This document shows, piece by piece, positions 1 through 7,222 of a stretch of DNA of 58,099 bases; positions within the stretch are counted from its first letter, which is position 1, and every line of letters begins with the position of its first letter. Below the pieces are notes generated by a model. It saw only the letters and a program-made list of their open reading frames with translations, had not been told where the DNA came from and did not search any database. Position numbers and translations under genes: made by a program. The stretch comes from a virus. The stretch lies in the IMG/VR virus record IMGVR_UViG_3300049043_000087, positions 1 through 58,099 of that record; one strand, written 5' to 3'.

Positions 1-42
1 CAATACGTAAACTAACGAAAACCAAACATCTTACGTATTGCT
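1..42. other. Nanopore adapter junction (artefact)
   Basis: Positions 1-20 resemble the 3' read-end form of the Oxford Nanopore ligation adapter (CAATACGTAA then a degraded ACTGAACGAA), and 31-42 read TTACGTATTGCT, the last 12 bases of the read-start adapter. The two form an imperfect inverted pair. Recognition is from memory of the adapter sequences. These bases are library artefact, not virus. Confidence 0.85.
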
Positions 43-441
43 CTGCTGTGCCGTGCTGTGCTGTGCTGTGCTGTGCTGTGCTGTGCTGTGCTGTGCTGTG
101 CTGTGCTGTGCTGTGCTGTGCTGTGCTGCGCTGTGCCTGCGCTGTGCTGTGCTGTGCTGTGCTGTGCTGTGCTGTGCTGTGCTGTGCTGTGCTGTGCTGT
201 GCTGTGCTGTGCTGCGCTGTGCTGTGCTGCGCTGTGCTGTGCTGTGCTGTGCTGCGCTGCGCTGCGCTGCGCTGCGCTGCGCTGCGCTGCGCTGCGCTGC
301 GCTGCGCTGCGCTGCGCTGCGCTGCGCTGCGCTGCGCTGCGCTGCGCTGCGCTGCGCTGCGCTGCGCTGCGCTGCGCTGCGCTGCGCTGCGCTGCGCTGC
401 GCTGCGCTGCGCTGCGCTGCGCTGCGCTGCGCTCTGCCGCA
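43..441. repeat. Five-base simple repeat between adapters (probable artefact)
   Basis: About 80 tandem copies of a five-base unit. The first half is mostly GCTGT and from about position 250 it changes to GCTGC, with mixed units near the switch. A unit of five leaves every frame open, so long Cys/Ala/Leu or Gln/Arg/Ser/Ala reading frames appear on both strands; none is a gene. The block is bounded exactly by adapter sequence on both sides, so it is a separate short molecule or a base-calling product fused to the phage read. Confidence 0.85.
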
Positions 442-463
442 GCAATACGTAACTGAACGAAGT
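442..463. other. Nanopore read-end adapter, internal
   Basis: These 22 bases match the bottom strand of the Nanopore ligation adapter without a mismatch that I can see (core AATACGTAACTGAACGAAGT). They mark the join between the repeat molecule and the true start of phage sequence at about 464. Confidence 0.9.
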
Positions 464-1031
464 AATATCCACAAAACCATTTGCCATTGTTGAACCTGCC
501 ACCGCCCAGCATCGAACAAATTAAGCGGAACAGCTTCGACTTCGCGCTGAGTTTTCGTTGAATTTGTCGACTTGGTTGGCCTTGACCAGCAGGTGCAACA
601 ATGCATGCCACCTGCCTGAGTTTAATAAATGTCGGCTTAACAGTGCCTCTGGACTGCTGAATTTTCGTTCAGGTAGTGCAGGCAGGCGGCGGATTTCGAG
701 GTGGGAGGAGGAATGATTCCGCAAGGGAGGGAGCGCTCCAAGTGCGCGGTGTCGCAAAAATACTCCTAGGAGCAAGGATCACCGAGTAATCAAGGAAGAT
801 CCACAAATCGCTTGGGGACAGGGGGTTGAGGGCTCCCAGTGTGCGGTGTCGCGGCCCGTGGTGCATCATCCCCCGTCCTCGCCTCAAGCCGATGCCCCTG
901 ACGAGGGATGGCAGCGAGGGCGCGGGCAGGACGACGGGACATGGGAAGGGCGGTGTCGAATGTGCATGTGCGCGCGCACGCTGAGCAACACGAAAACTGA
1001 ACGCCTGCAAAAGTTTACGATTGCTGACAAG
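464..1031. other. Left-end region without a convincing gene
   Basis: No reading frame here looks like a protein. The minus-strand frame over 669-1067 is Arg/Pro-rich and has no family resemblance. A minus-strand stretch over about 490-600 has protein-like composition and could be the truncated end of a gene cut by the read end. A direct repeat of the type gtgcggtgtcgc occurs near 745-757 and 839-851, with a shorter relative near 949, and could be part of a promoter region for the + strand genes that follow. Confidence 0.4.
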
Positions 1032-1276
1032 ATGGCGTGCAATAAACCGCAGCGCACTCCTAATCACCCGACCAAATCACATGTAGTCAAGGCGTGTGAA
1101 GGAGGACAAGAAAAGATCATTCGCTTTGGTCAGCAGGGCGTCCAGGGAAGCCCTAAGAAGGAAGGGGAGTCAGAGGCGTACCGCAAGCGTCGAGAAAGCT
1201 TTAAGGCCCGGCATGCTCAGAACATTAAAAAGGAAGAATGTCTGCTGCCTGGTGGAGCTCAACTGTAAAATGGTAG
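1032..1276 (+). CDS. Small conserved cyanophage protein (DUF6321-like), frameshifted
   Basis: Short basic protein of about 80 residues starting MACNKPQRTPNHPTKSHVV, with the family-like motifs EKIIRFGQQG, a KKEGESEAYRKRRESFKARH core, and the end WSSTVKW. I recognise it as a small protein common in cyanophage genomes; its function is unknown. One indel in the AAAAAGG run near 1228 moves the C-terminus (MSAAWW...VKW, stop at 1276) to another frame; the uncorrected frame ends at 1268. The frame is open further upstream, but the conserved block begins at this ATG, so I chose it. Confidence 0.75.
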
Positions 1277-1299
1277 AATAAACCAAATGGTAGTTATGC

Positions 1300-1776
1300 A
1301 TGAACAGGGAAGTTGTTAAGGGTGCTGATGGTCGTTATTACAAGCCTTGCCTAGAATGCAATGAAAATACAAAGTTATTTAAGAAAAAACTATGCAGAAG
1401 AATCTCTGCGTTTGAAAAAACTTTGCAAAAAATGTAGCAATCAAAAAACTGAAAATTGCCATAGAGGGTGGCACAGAGGAATACGGATAAGCTGGTTCAA
1501 TAAATTTAAAGTATCCGCAGAAACAAGAGGCTTAGAGTGGGTTCTTTCAATGGATGATGTAGCGGATTTATATGAAAAACAAAAAGGAAAATGCGCTTTA
1601 ACAGGTTGGGATATAACTTTTCCGGAGATAGCCATCCTTCTTTCTCCTGTAGCATAGACAGAATTCAAAACAACATTGGCTACACAAAAGAAAATATTCA
1701 ATTGGTTGAGGGTAGGGTAAACATGATAAAAAACAAATATACTCAAGAATTTTTCTCGAAGTATGTAAGGCGGTAG
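1300..1776 (+). CDS. HNH endonuclease, two frameshifts
   Basis: Probable free-standing HNH (homing-type) nuclease of about 158 residues. The N-terminus MNREVVKGADGRYYKPCLEC contains a CxxC pair, and a second pair CKKC lies about 30 residues on, so a zinc-binding site is likely. The catalytic part follows as GKCALTGWDITF, then SIDRI and GYTKENIQLV, the pattern of phage HNH proteins in which an Asn/Arg-rich block follows the Cys motif. The frame changes near 1365 and near 1615; the stop is at 1776. Phages often carry such genes between structural genes as selfish insertions. Confidence 0.65.
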
Positions 1777-1819
1777 CCGCGCACAAGAGCTAAAGTGGTG
1801 ACGCCAATTTCATTTCATC

Positions 1820-1946
1820 ATGGCAAACCCCAAGTCATCTTCATCTGTAAAGCTCTGAGTCCAAGCCCAAGAAGACGCGTCAAGGCCAGGGTCAGAACAG
1901 CTTGCCTAACCACGGACGTAAAAAGATGCGCGGCCAAGGTAAATAA
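1820..1946 (+). CDS. Small basic cyanophage protein, frameshifted
   Basis: About 41 residues: MANPKSSSSVK, then after an indel near 1855 a very basic tail TRQGQGQNSLPNHGRKKMRG ending QGK. The Gly/Gln/Lys/Arg-rich tail is typical of a small protein seen repeatedly in cyanophages. No catalytic motif is visible; the charge suggests nucleic-acid or capsid-interior binding, which is inference only. The uncorrected frame stops at about 1858. Confidence 0.5.
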
Positions 1947-1994
1947 CAGTTGTATTTTTAAGTTGTGTAATATGGAAGTACTTGTTGTACTCCC

Positions 1995-2649
1995 ATGTCC
2001 AATCTGAAGGAGGCTGTTGCCTTAGTTCGTAAATACGAAGGCTTCAGTGAAAAGGCATTTCCTTCAGGTGAAGATGGTATTTACACCATCGGATATGGCA
2101 CACAGTATTATCCTGACGGTTCTCCCGTCAAACAAGGCCAGTGGTGTACCAAAGAAAAAGCTCTGGGAGTATCTAATTTGTGAAGTAAAAGCAATTTGCG
2201 GCTTGCTTGCTGATCTTCAAATTCATTTGGACAACTCCGTTGAGCAGGCATTAATTTCTTTTATACATTCCATTGGCTGGAAGGCATTCCTTTACAGTAA
2301 TGTCGTTGATTGTATTCAGCATGGCGACTGGGCCGGCGTTGCAGAAGAGATCACGCACTGGATTTTTGATGAGAACCACAGGGTCATCGGTGGCCTAATC
2401 GAACGTCGGCGGGAAGAAGTTGAGCTACTTTTGCGTGAAGTTGATGACAGCCCCTGGTCCTCAACTGAAGTTTTGATCAAGGCTTTCCGTAATTACACCG
2501 CTGCTCCGCATCAAATCAAAGCTATTCGACAGCTGGAGGATAACGTCAATCCTTACGTTTTAGCCGAATTTGCTAACGCATTCAAGGTTGATGAGGATCC
2601 TTGGTCTTTAATTGGTTCAGAAGAACTTGAATCTGTATTCGCCAGCTAG
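1995..2649 (+). CDS. Lysozyme / endolysin (GH24, T4-type), frameshifted
   Basis: Phage lysozyme that cleaves the glycan strands of peptidoglycan at lysis. Residues 12-36 carry the family signature: RKYEGF with the catalytic Glu15, then GIYTIGYGT with the conserved Thr31 after a short spacer. The remaining residues are helical, as expected. One indel near 2160 splits the gene: the N-terminal 60 residues are in one frame and the rest, from KEKLWEY to SVFAS, in another. Total length of about 217 residues is slightly longer than usual, with an acidic C-terminal extension (DPWSLIGSEELE). No signal peptide is visible, so it would need a holin; a holin-like peptide lies at 17.3 kb. Confidence 0.85.
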
Positions 2650-2673
2650 CATTAAAATAGTTTTAATCCGGCC

Positions 2674-2979
2674 ATGAAGAATGCAATGGAGAGATCAGTG
2701 GAACCACGGGAGTTTGAGTTGCCCCTGGAACTTCAATTCTCAATGCGTAAGGCCGAAATGGTTGCCAGGGAGATGACCTGGGATGAGTTGTATGCCGCCT
2801 GACTCAATCTCTACCATCAACGTCTGATGGAGTGGCAAGCAGTCAAAGAAATCCTGGCAGACGAAAATATCAAGCTGGACTTTGACGTTCCAACCGATCT
2901 GGAATTAGAAGAACTTGCCGCCGCCTGCGCGTTCTACGAAGACGGCGACGATGAAGATGACGAGCTTCAGCCGTTCTGA
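2674..2979 (+). CDS. NblA-like phycobilisome-degradation protein candidate, internal TGA
   Basis: A 101-codon frame with one in-frame TGA at codon 43 (2800-2802). The block before it, FELPLELQFSMRKAE then EMTWDELYAA, and after it LNLYHQRLMEWQAVKEILAD, has the layout of NblA: an ELxLExQFSxR start, an MTxxE turn, then an LLxLYxQxM amphipathic helix. NblA is the small adaptor that marks phycobilisomes for Clp proteolysis and is known from freshwater and some marine cyanophages. The acidic extension (about residues 65-101, many Asp/Glu) is longer than classic NblA of about 60 residues. The TGA is probably a read error. The match is by pattern only, and the gene may be an unrelated small cyanophage protein. 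Confidence 0.45.
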
Positions 2980-3506
2980 ATATCGTCTAACGCAATCAAA
3001 CGGTCCAGGTACCAGCGTGCCTTCTTCAGGGATTCCGTCCCACCTTTATGCTTCTCACGCCACAAGTACTTAACGACATTCCCCTTTAGATAACCTCGAA
3101 ATTCTTCTAAGGTCTGCTGGGCTTCGATTGATTCGATGCATTCGATCCCGCCATCGGTGTAGTGCGATGGGTGGTTCACAAGATCTTCTTGCACGTTAGG
3201 GCGTCCTTGGATCGTAAAGACGGGATTGTCATTGCTGGCCCAGGGTACCGGGCACATCCCGTCTTTGCAACCGCCAAAATTAAAGAGATCGGGAGAAGGA
3301 TCAGCTTCTATCGGCGCAAACCACGCCGTTTGAGCGATTCCTCCTTCATTTCCTCGCTTGGACCCTCCAGTTCCAAAACTAATGCTTTCGGTTTCGGGCT
3401 GGCTCCCATTGCTGCTCCCTCCTCCGCCGAAGGTATATACCCCGTCAAGCCCGGACGGCGACCCTCCGCTAATGACAGGTTCTGTCTCTCGTTCCCTTCT
3501 TGACAT
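2967..3506 (-). CDS. DUF3310 (SaV-like / gp1.7-like) protein
   Basis: 180-codon protein with a disordered Gly/Ser-rich N-terminal half and a C-terminal DUF3310 domain from about residue 110: VNHPSHYTDGGIECIESIEA, then FRGYLKGNVVKYLWREKHKG and a KKARWYLDRLI helix. The domain is related to the C-terminal part of T7 gp1.7, a nucleotide kinase, but no P-loop is visible here. A minus-strand frame from about 3655 (MMHNAASFLDAFVQDEV) runs into this gene out of phase, so the true start may lie there with one indel near 3500. The 3' end overlaps the convergent NblA-like gene by 13 bases. Confidence 0.75.
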   Translation of the reverse strand: MSRRERETEPVISGGSPSGLDGVYTFGGGGSSNGSQPETESISFGTGGSKRGNEGGIAQTAWFAPIEADPSPDLFNFGGCKDGMCPVPWASNDNPVFTIQGRPNVQEDLVNHPSHYTDGGIECIESIEAQQTLEEFRGYLKGNVVKYLWREKHKGGTESLKKARWYLDRLIALDDIQNG

Positions 3507-3691
3507 GCCGTTAATCCACGGTTGTACATGTCATATAAGGGTACATCATTTTCTTCGTTTGCGAGAGGTTGACCAAAATCCTCTTCTGTCAAACAACGGC
3601 ACTTAACTTCATCTTGTACGAACGCATCTAAGAACGATGCTGCATTATGCATCATTTCAAGCACTGGGACTACTTCTTTTACAATAATACT

Positions 3692-4082
3692 ATGGCAAGA
3701 TTCTTCGATCCCAACTACGATCCAAGGCAAGATTCTGGTAGCTCAGGCTCAAGAGATTACCGACCTGCATCCGGAACGTAATTACGACACGGACTTACGT
3801 CGTATCGCTGAATCTGAGCGTCCTGACATTGAAGCAATCAATAACGACCAGGGCCGTATCCGCCGTTTTTTTAAGGCTGCCAAGACAGCAAACAAATACC
3901 GCCAGGAGGCTTACATTGATGAACCCACCATTCGTGGTGAAACACCCAGGTCTCCTGCCATCATCAATGGCGCCGAAGTCCCCAGTACAGGGGATGAGTA
4001 TGGCACAGTAGGTAGCGTTGGTTACGCCAAAAAACCGCAGCCGCAATCAGGAACATTTTACGGGTTTGGTGCTTTCGGTTAG
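3692..4082 (+). CDS. Hypothetical cyanophage protein, frameshifted
   Basis: About 129 residues. It starts MARFFDPNYDPRQDSGSSGS, changes frame near 3750-3780, and continues in one open frame through DLRRIAESERPDIEAINNDQ and KAAKTANKYRQEAYIDEP to the Gly-rich end SGTFYGFGAFG. The charged middle and the Tyr/Gly-rich end resemble small virion-associated proteins, but I do not recognise a family. It is divergent from the DUF3310 gene and convergent with the next, overlapping the latter's stop by four bases. Confidence 0.55.
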
Positions 4083-4291
4083 TGCCAGCTGTCGCTAAAA
4101 TCTTCTAAATCCAGCGCATCTTGCATCTGGCCCAGTAGCTCCTGGAGCGTATTAAGAACCCAATTCACGTTCTCAGTACGGAATCCGGTCAACGAACCGG
4201 CCAACTCTTCGTTCTTTAGGAAGACCACCTGATCTTCCAGGATCTGCAGGATGTCAATGCGTTGCTCAAGATTTGTGCGATCCATACTCAT
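4079..4291 (-). CDS. Hypothetical protein, 70 aa
   Basis: MSMDRTNLEQRIDILQILED start; mostly helical and acidic with heptad-like Leu/Ile spacing, so possibly a short coiled coil. The start overlaps the dcd stop by four bases (ATGA), which indicates translational coupling to dcd. No known family recognised. Confidence 0.65.
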   Translation of the reverse strand: MSMDRTNLEQRIDILQILEDQVVFLKNEELAGSLTGFRTENVNWVLNTLQELLGQMQDALDLEDFSDSWH

Positions 4292-4884
4292 GCCTTGGAA
4301 TACACAACTTCTTGAGCCTGGTTCTGATACTTGCCCTTCCGGTCTTGGTACGACACCTCACAGGGAGTGCCGCGCAAGAACAACAGCTGAATGATGCCTT
4401 CGTTTGCGTAGATGCGGTTGAACTGACCAGTGGCGTTACTGATCTCCAGGGTCAGGTAGCCTTCCCAACCAGCCTCTGCCGGAGTGATGTTGGCGATGAT
4501 TCCAGAGCGTGCATAGCTGCTCTTGCCCATAGCAATTACAGTCACATCCTGGGGCAGCTTGAGCCGTTCTTCTGCGACTGCCAGGCAGTAACCATAAGGA
4601 GGCAACAGGAAGTACTTGCCCTTCTCGTCTTCCAATAGTTCGGAGTCCGATAGGATTTTGGGATTGAAATCTTTAGGATCCGATACACCTTCTTGGATCC
4701 GACCAAAAATCAGACACTGCTTGGGCGACAAGCGGATGTCATAGCCATAGGAGCTGAGTCCATAGCTCAAGATTCGGCGCCCGTCCTCTTCATTGATGAG
4801 ATGATCATTGAAGGGCTCGATCATCCCTTGTTCCAGGGCAAATTTCTTGATCTCAGCGTCGCAAAGAATTCCCATGGATTCCAT
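4288..4884 (-). CDS. dcd: dCTP deaminase
   Basis: 198 residues, intact, the usual length. Converts dCTP to dUTP and so feeds dTMP synthesis; the phage also carries thyX at 47.5 kb. Signature motifs are all present: SSYGYDIRL near residue 45, MGKSSYARSGI near 118, TPAEAGWEGYLTLEISNAT with the catalytic Glu region near 134-150, and EGIIQLLFL near 163. It is the second-last gene of a tight minus-strand run. Cyanophages with small dNTP pools often carry this enzyme. Confidence 0.93.
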   Translation of the reverse strand: MESMGILCDAEIKKFALEQGMIEPFNDHLINEEDGRRILSYGLSSYGYDIRLSPKQCLIFGRIQEGVSDPKDFNPKILSDSELLEDEKGKYFLLPPYGYCLAVAEERLKLPQDVTVIAMGKSSYARSGIIANITPAEAGWEGYLTLEISNATGQFNRIYANEGIIQLLFLRGTPCEVSYQDRKGKYQNQAQEVVYSKA

Positions 4885-4908
4885 TAATCGTCTTTAACTA
4901 TACCGAAC

Positions 4909-5496
4909 TCAGTAGATAACGCGGCCAAATTGCTCGTATGTTTCAATGAATTTCATGGTTGCAGCTGCTGAGTTTGTTTTTGGTTGCAGATACACCACAA
5001 ATGAGCTGCAGGTCTTATGCTCCCCAATCCCTTCGCTGGTGTACTTGATCAAACGGGGCACTGTTTTCAAGAAACAAATGGGAAAGTCAAAAATCTTCTG
5101 TTCGTATCGAATCATGTCCGGACAGTTGGTGAAATAAATGGCCTGCTCAACTTCATCCGCCAGCCACTTCTTATACAGCTGCCGGAACCACACAGCATGG
5201 GACGACACCAGGGTTGGGGATGAAGCCCTGGTCATCTTCCATTTATCCAGGCGCTTGTCAAAGAAGTAGCAACCGCTTGGCGGGAAGAGGTACACACGGC
5301 CAAACCATTGCTGGGCATTAAGCCCATCTTGTTGTGGACCAAAGAAATGCCCAGCCTGGACATATTCCTGTGCAATTTTGGAGCTAGCGGGATCAAGGTC
5401 AATCCCACCCATCACCAGGTTGGCCGCCTGGACCAACTCTGTGGGGGTGATGAGTTCTAAATCTTCTCGCCTGCCGGTGACGCGCCGTACCGTCAT
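4909..5496 (-). CDS. DNA N6-adenine methyltransferase-like (phage Dam family)
   Basis: 195 residues, intact. GGIDLDPASSKIAQ near residue 31 and the WFGRVYLFPPSG block near 63 fit the phage Dam-type methyltransferase family, where the second block is normally the catalytic (N/D)PPY/W. Here it reads FPPSG, so the catalytic Asn/Asp is replaced and the methyl-transfer activity is uncertain. The C-terminal half (KKWLADEVEQAIYFTNCPDM) follows family layout. It could protect phage DNA from host restriction. Its start overlaps the stop of the upstream gene by four bases. Confidence 0.75.
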   Translation of the reverse strand: MTVRRVTGRREDLELITPTELVQAANLVMGGIDLDPASSKIAQEYVQAGHFFGPQQDGLNAQQWFGRVYLFPPSGCYFFDKRLDKWKMTRASSPTLVSSHAVWFRQLYKKWLADEVEQAIYFTNCPDMIRYEQKIFDFPICFLKTVPRLIKYTSEGIGEHKTCSSFVVYLQPKTNSAAATMKFIETYEQFGRVIY

Positions 5497-5879
5497 GCCG
5501 CGTCCACAACCTTGTTATAATCTATTTCCAAATAGCGAATGCCCTGGTCATCATTGATGATGTAACCAGCTTTTTCCTCTGGATCAATCTTTTGAGCCGC
5601 TTCCAGAATGCGGCGGAATGTTTCCACCAGATCGTGGTTATTGTCTCGTTCCATCGCTTCTTTTGCGCTGTTGAGTTCTTCCAGCGTCATGTAAACTACC
5701 CCCCGGTCTTGATTGGGTTGGAAGCACATAACCCCTGGGCCTTCTGCTTGCCAAAACTTGAAGTACATGGCGCCCATGTCGCCAAGGATGAAGTCAACCG
5801 TTTGGTTGAGCATCTTTGCCTTGGTGTCGTCTATCTCACCCTGCAAGGCGTCATGGATTAGCTTCTCTCGACGGTTCAT
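5493..5879 (-). CDS. Hypothetical protein, 128 aa
   Basis: Intact frame MNRREKLIHDALQGEIDDTK to the acidic end NKVVDAA. Mixed helix and strand, acidic, no transmembrane segment. It overlaps both neighbours, so it is translated as part of the same operon as the Dam-like gene. No family recognised. Confidence 0.7.
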   Translation of the reverse strand: MNRREKLIHDALQGEIDDTKAKMLNQTVDFILGDMGAMYFKFWQAEGPGVMCFQPNQDRGVVYMTLEELNSAKEAMERDNNHDLVETFRRILEAAQKIDPEEKAGYIINDDQGIRYLEIDYNKVVDAA

Positions 5880-6336
5880 GTTCGATCAACCCCTGGCGGA
5901 CAAGGGACTCTAGGAGTTTAGGGAGCGGCTTATAGATGACAACCAACTTGCCAAGGTTGCCGCGTTTCTTTACAAGCTTACCGGTTTCGTCCCGAAGTTT
6001 GTCAAATTCTCCAGATCGGATAAGGTATTCGGCCACGCAACGGAGACGGCGTTTGAGGGGCAGCTCTGCCTGGGGAAATTTCCCACAGATTGTGTCAGGG
6101 TGCATGTCAACAAAAGCCAAACGCAACCGATTGGCTAGTGTCATACCGAAATTAACATCTTCTTCTTCATAATTCCGTACGTTTTCTAGGTATCGACGCA
6201 AGCACCCGTCATCGAAAGAACCAATCGGCGGAAGAAAATCCTCAACTTGCCGGAACAACGATTCAGGCAGCAGTTGCGAACAGTTCTCAACAGTGAGGGC
6301 AAACAGGTCCAATCCCTGGAAACGATTGGGAATCAT
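5851..6336 (-). CDS. Hypothetical protein, 161 aa
   Basis: Intact, MIPNRFQGLDLFALTVENCS start. Largely helical with Leu/Arg-rich segments (LANRLRLAFVDMHPDTICGK; LKRRLRCVAEYLIRSGEF) and a basic patch near residue 125 (KLVKKRGNLGKLVV), so nucleic-acid or protein binding is plausible but unproven. It overlaps the next gene by 29 bases and its start overlaps the stop of the HTH gene by four. Confidence 0.7.
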   Translation of the reverse strand: MIPNRFQGLDLFALTVENCSQLLPESLFRQVEDFLPPIGSFDDGCLRRYLENVRNYEEEDVNFGMTLANRLRLAFVDMHPDTICGKFPQAELPLKRRLRCVAEYLIRSGEFDKLRDETGKLVKKRGNLGKLVVIYKPLPKLLESLVRQGLIEHEPSREANP

Positions 6337-6740
6337 TCAAGTTTCTCCTGTGTTGTCTGGTATTTCCGGCCATAGAAATCAGACAAATCAATCTCTTTAT
6401 TTTTTGAGAAGGACATCACCAGTTGGTTCCAGGGGATGCGGATGACTGCTTTTTTGCCAGCATCAGGAGCGATGTTGACGTAGTGAAGACCCTCCGTCCA
6501 ACCCTTCTCAGGTTGCCTTCGGCCAACAGCAATCCAGTTCCTGATGCTTTGATCCGACACGGATAGGCGCCTGGCACACTCTTCAGTAGATATGTACTCA
6601 TCCGCAAAAGCCTGCGGATTCATGCGGTCGGTTTCTTGCGTTTGATACCGGCTATGCCACATGGAAGCCAGGATGTTTTTGACACCCTTAAGTTCATGAG
6701 CAATATCTTCTAAACCCTTACGGATTCCAAATGTTGCCAT
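6333..6740 (-). CDS. Helix-turn-helix DNA-binding protein
   Basis: 135 residues. Residues 49-70, YISTEECARRLSVSDQSIRN followed by WI, form a helix-turn-helix of the excisionase/MerR-like kind, followed by a GWTEGLHYVNI wing and RIPWNQLV, a layout used by excisionases and phage regulators. It is the first gene of the minus-strand dcd operon, divergent from the + strand tail genes that begin about 50 bases away, so a regulatory role over this divergent promoter region is plausible. It could also act with the integrase at 14.5 kb. Confidence 0.65.
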   Translation of the reverse strand: MATFGIRKGLEDIAHELKGVKNILASMWHSRYQTQETDRMNPQAFADEYISTEECARRLSVSDQSIRNWIAVGRRQPEKGWTEGLHYVNIAPDAGKKAVIRIPWNQLVMSFSKNKEIDLSDFYGRKYQTTQEKLE

Positions 6741-6794
6741 CGTGTCAAACGTTTTGTTTAGATGCTAGTGTGTGGGAAAACAATTTGCATCACC

Positions 6795-7169
6795 ATGGAA
6801 GATCAGGTTCCTTCCAGTAATCCTCCTCAATTCCAAGGCTTAAAGGAGCCTCCGATTCCTGGTGGGATAACCCCTGAGTTGCTTGAGCAGATGAAAGCCC
6901 GTGCGCGGGAAGAAGCCATTCGGATGACCATTCTCCAACAGCAGGCTGAAGTTCAAAAGCAAGAGGACTATCCCATTGCACAGCCAGAGGTTCCATCCAG
7001 GTTTCAGTTTCCACCTCAGCAACCTCAAGTTGTATATGTCCGCCGGAACCTGACGGTTGCCGAGCTAATCTTGGTTTTTGTAATCTCTTGTGGTGTAGTC
7101 ACCGGGCTACAAGCAGCCTGGAACTTTGCATCCAACAACTTACCGAGGATTGAAATTAAAGCCCGGTGA
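6795..7169 (+). CDS. Hypothetical protein with one C-terminal membrane segment
   Basis: Start chosen at MEDQVPSSNPPQFQGLKEPP because the residues upstream (from 6762) are atypical. A Pro/Gln-rich N-terminal 90 residues (LQQQAEVQKQEDYPIAQPEV) are followed by a single hydrophobic helix, VAELILVFVISCGVVTGLQA, near residues 94-113, and a short basic tail. Topology suggests a membrane-anchored protein with the tail outside or a virion-associated protein. It lies directly upstream of the tail-fibre genes. Confidence 0.6.
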   Translation: MEDQVPSSNPPQFQGLKEPPIPGGITPELLEQMKARAREEAIRMTILQQQAEVQKQEDYPIAQPEVPSRFQFPPQQPQVVYVRRNLTVAELILVFVISCGVVTGLQAAWNFASNNLPRIEIKAR

Positions 7170-7222
7170 GGTTGAACACACTGCGACTATAATTCATTTT
7201 ATTGGGTTATGTGATTTAATAG

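Noticed and set aside
43-441. CRISPR array
   Set aside because: The unit is five bases with no spacers; no other region shows regularly spaced repeats with unique spacers.
12-611. Long open frames rich in AAQRS / LCCAV on both strands
   Set aside because: They are read-outs of the five-base repeat, which has no stop in most frames, and cross an adapter sequence.
669-1067. 132-aa minus-strand frame near the left end
   Set aside because: Arg/Pro-rich, no motif, and overlaps the start of the conserved + strand gene at 1032.
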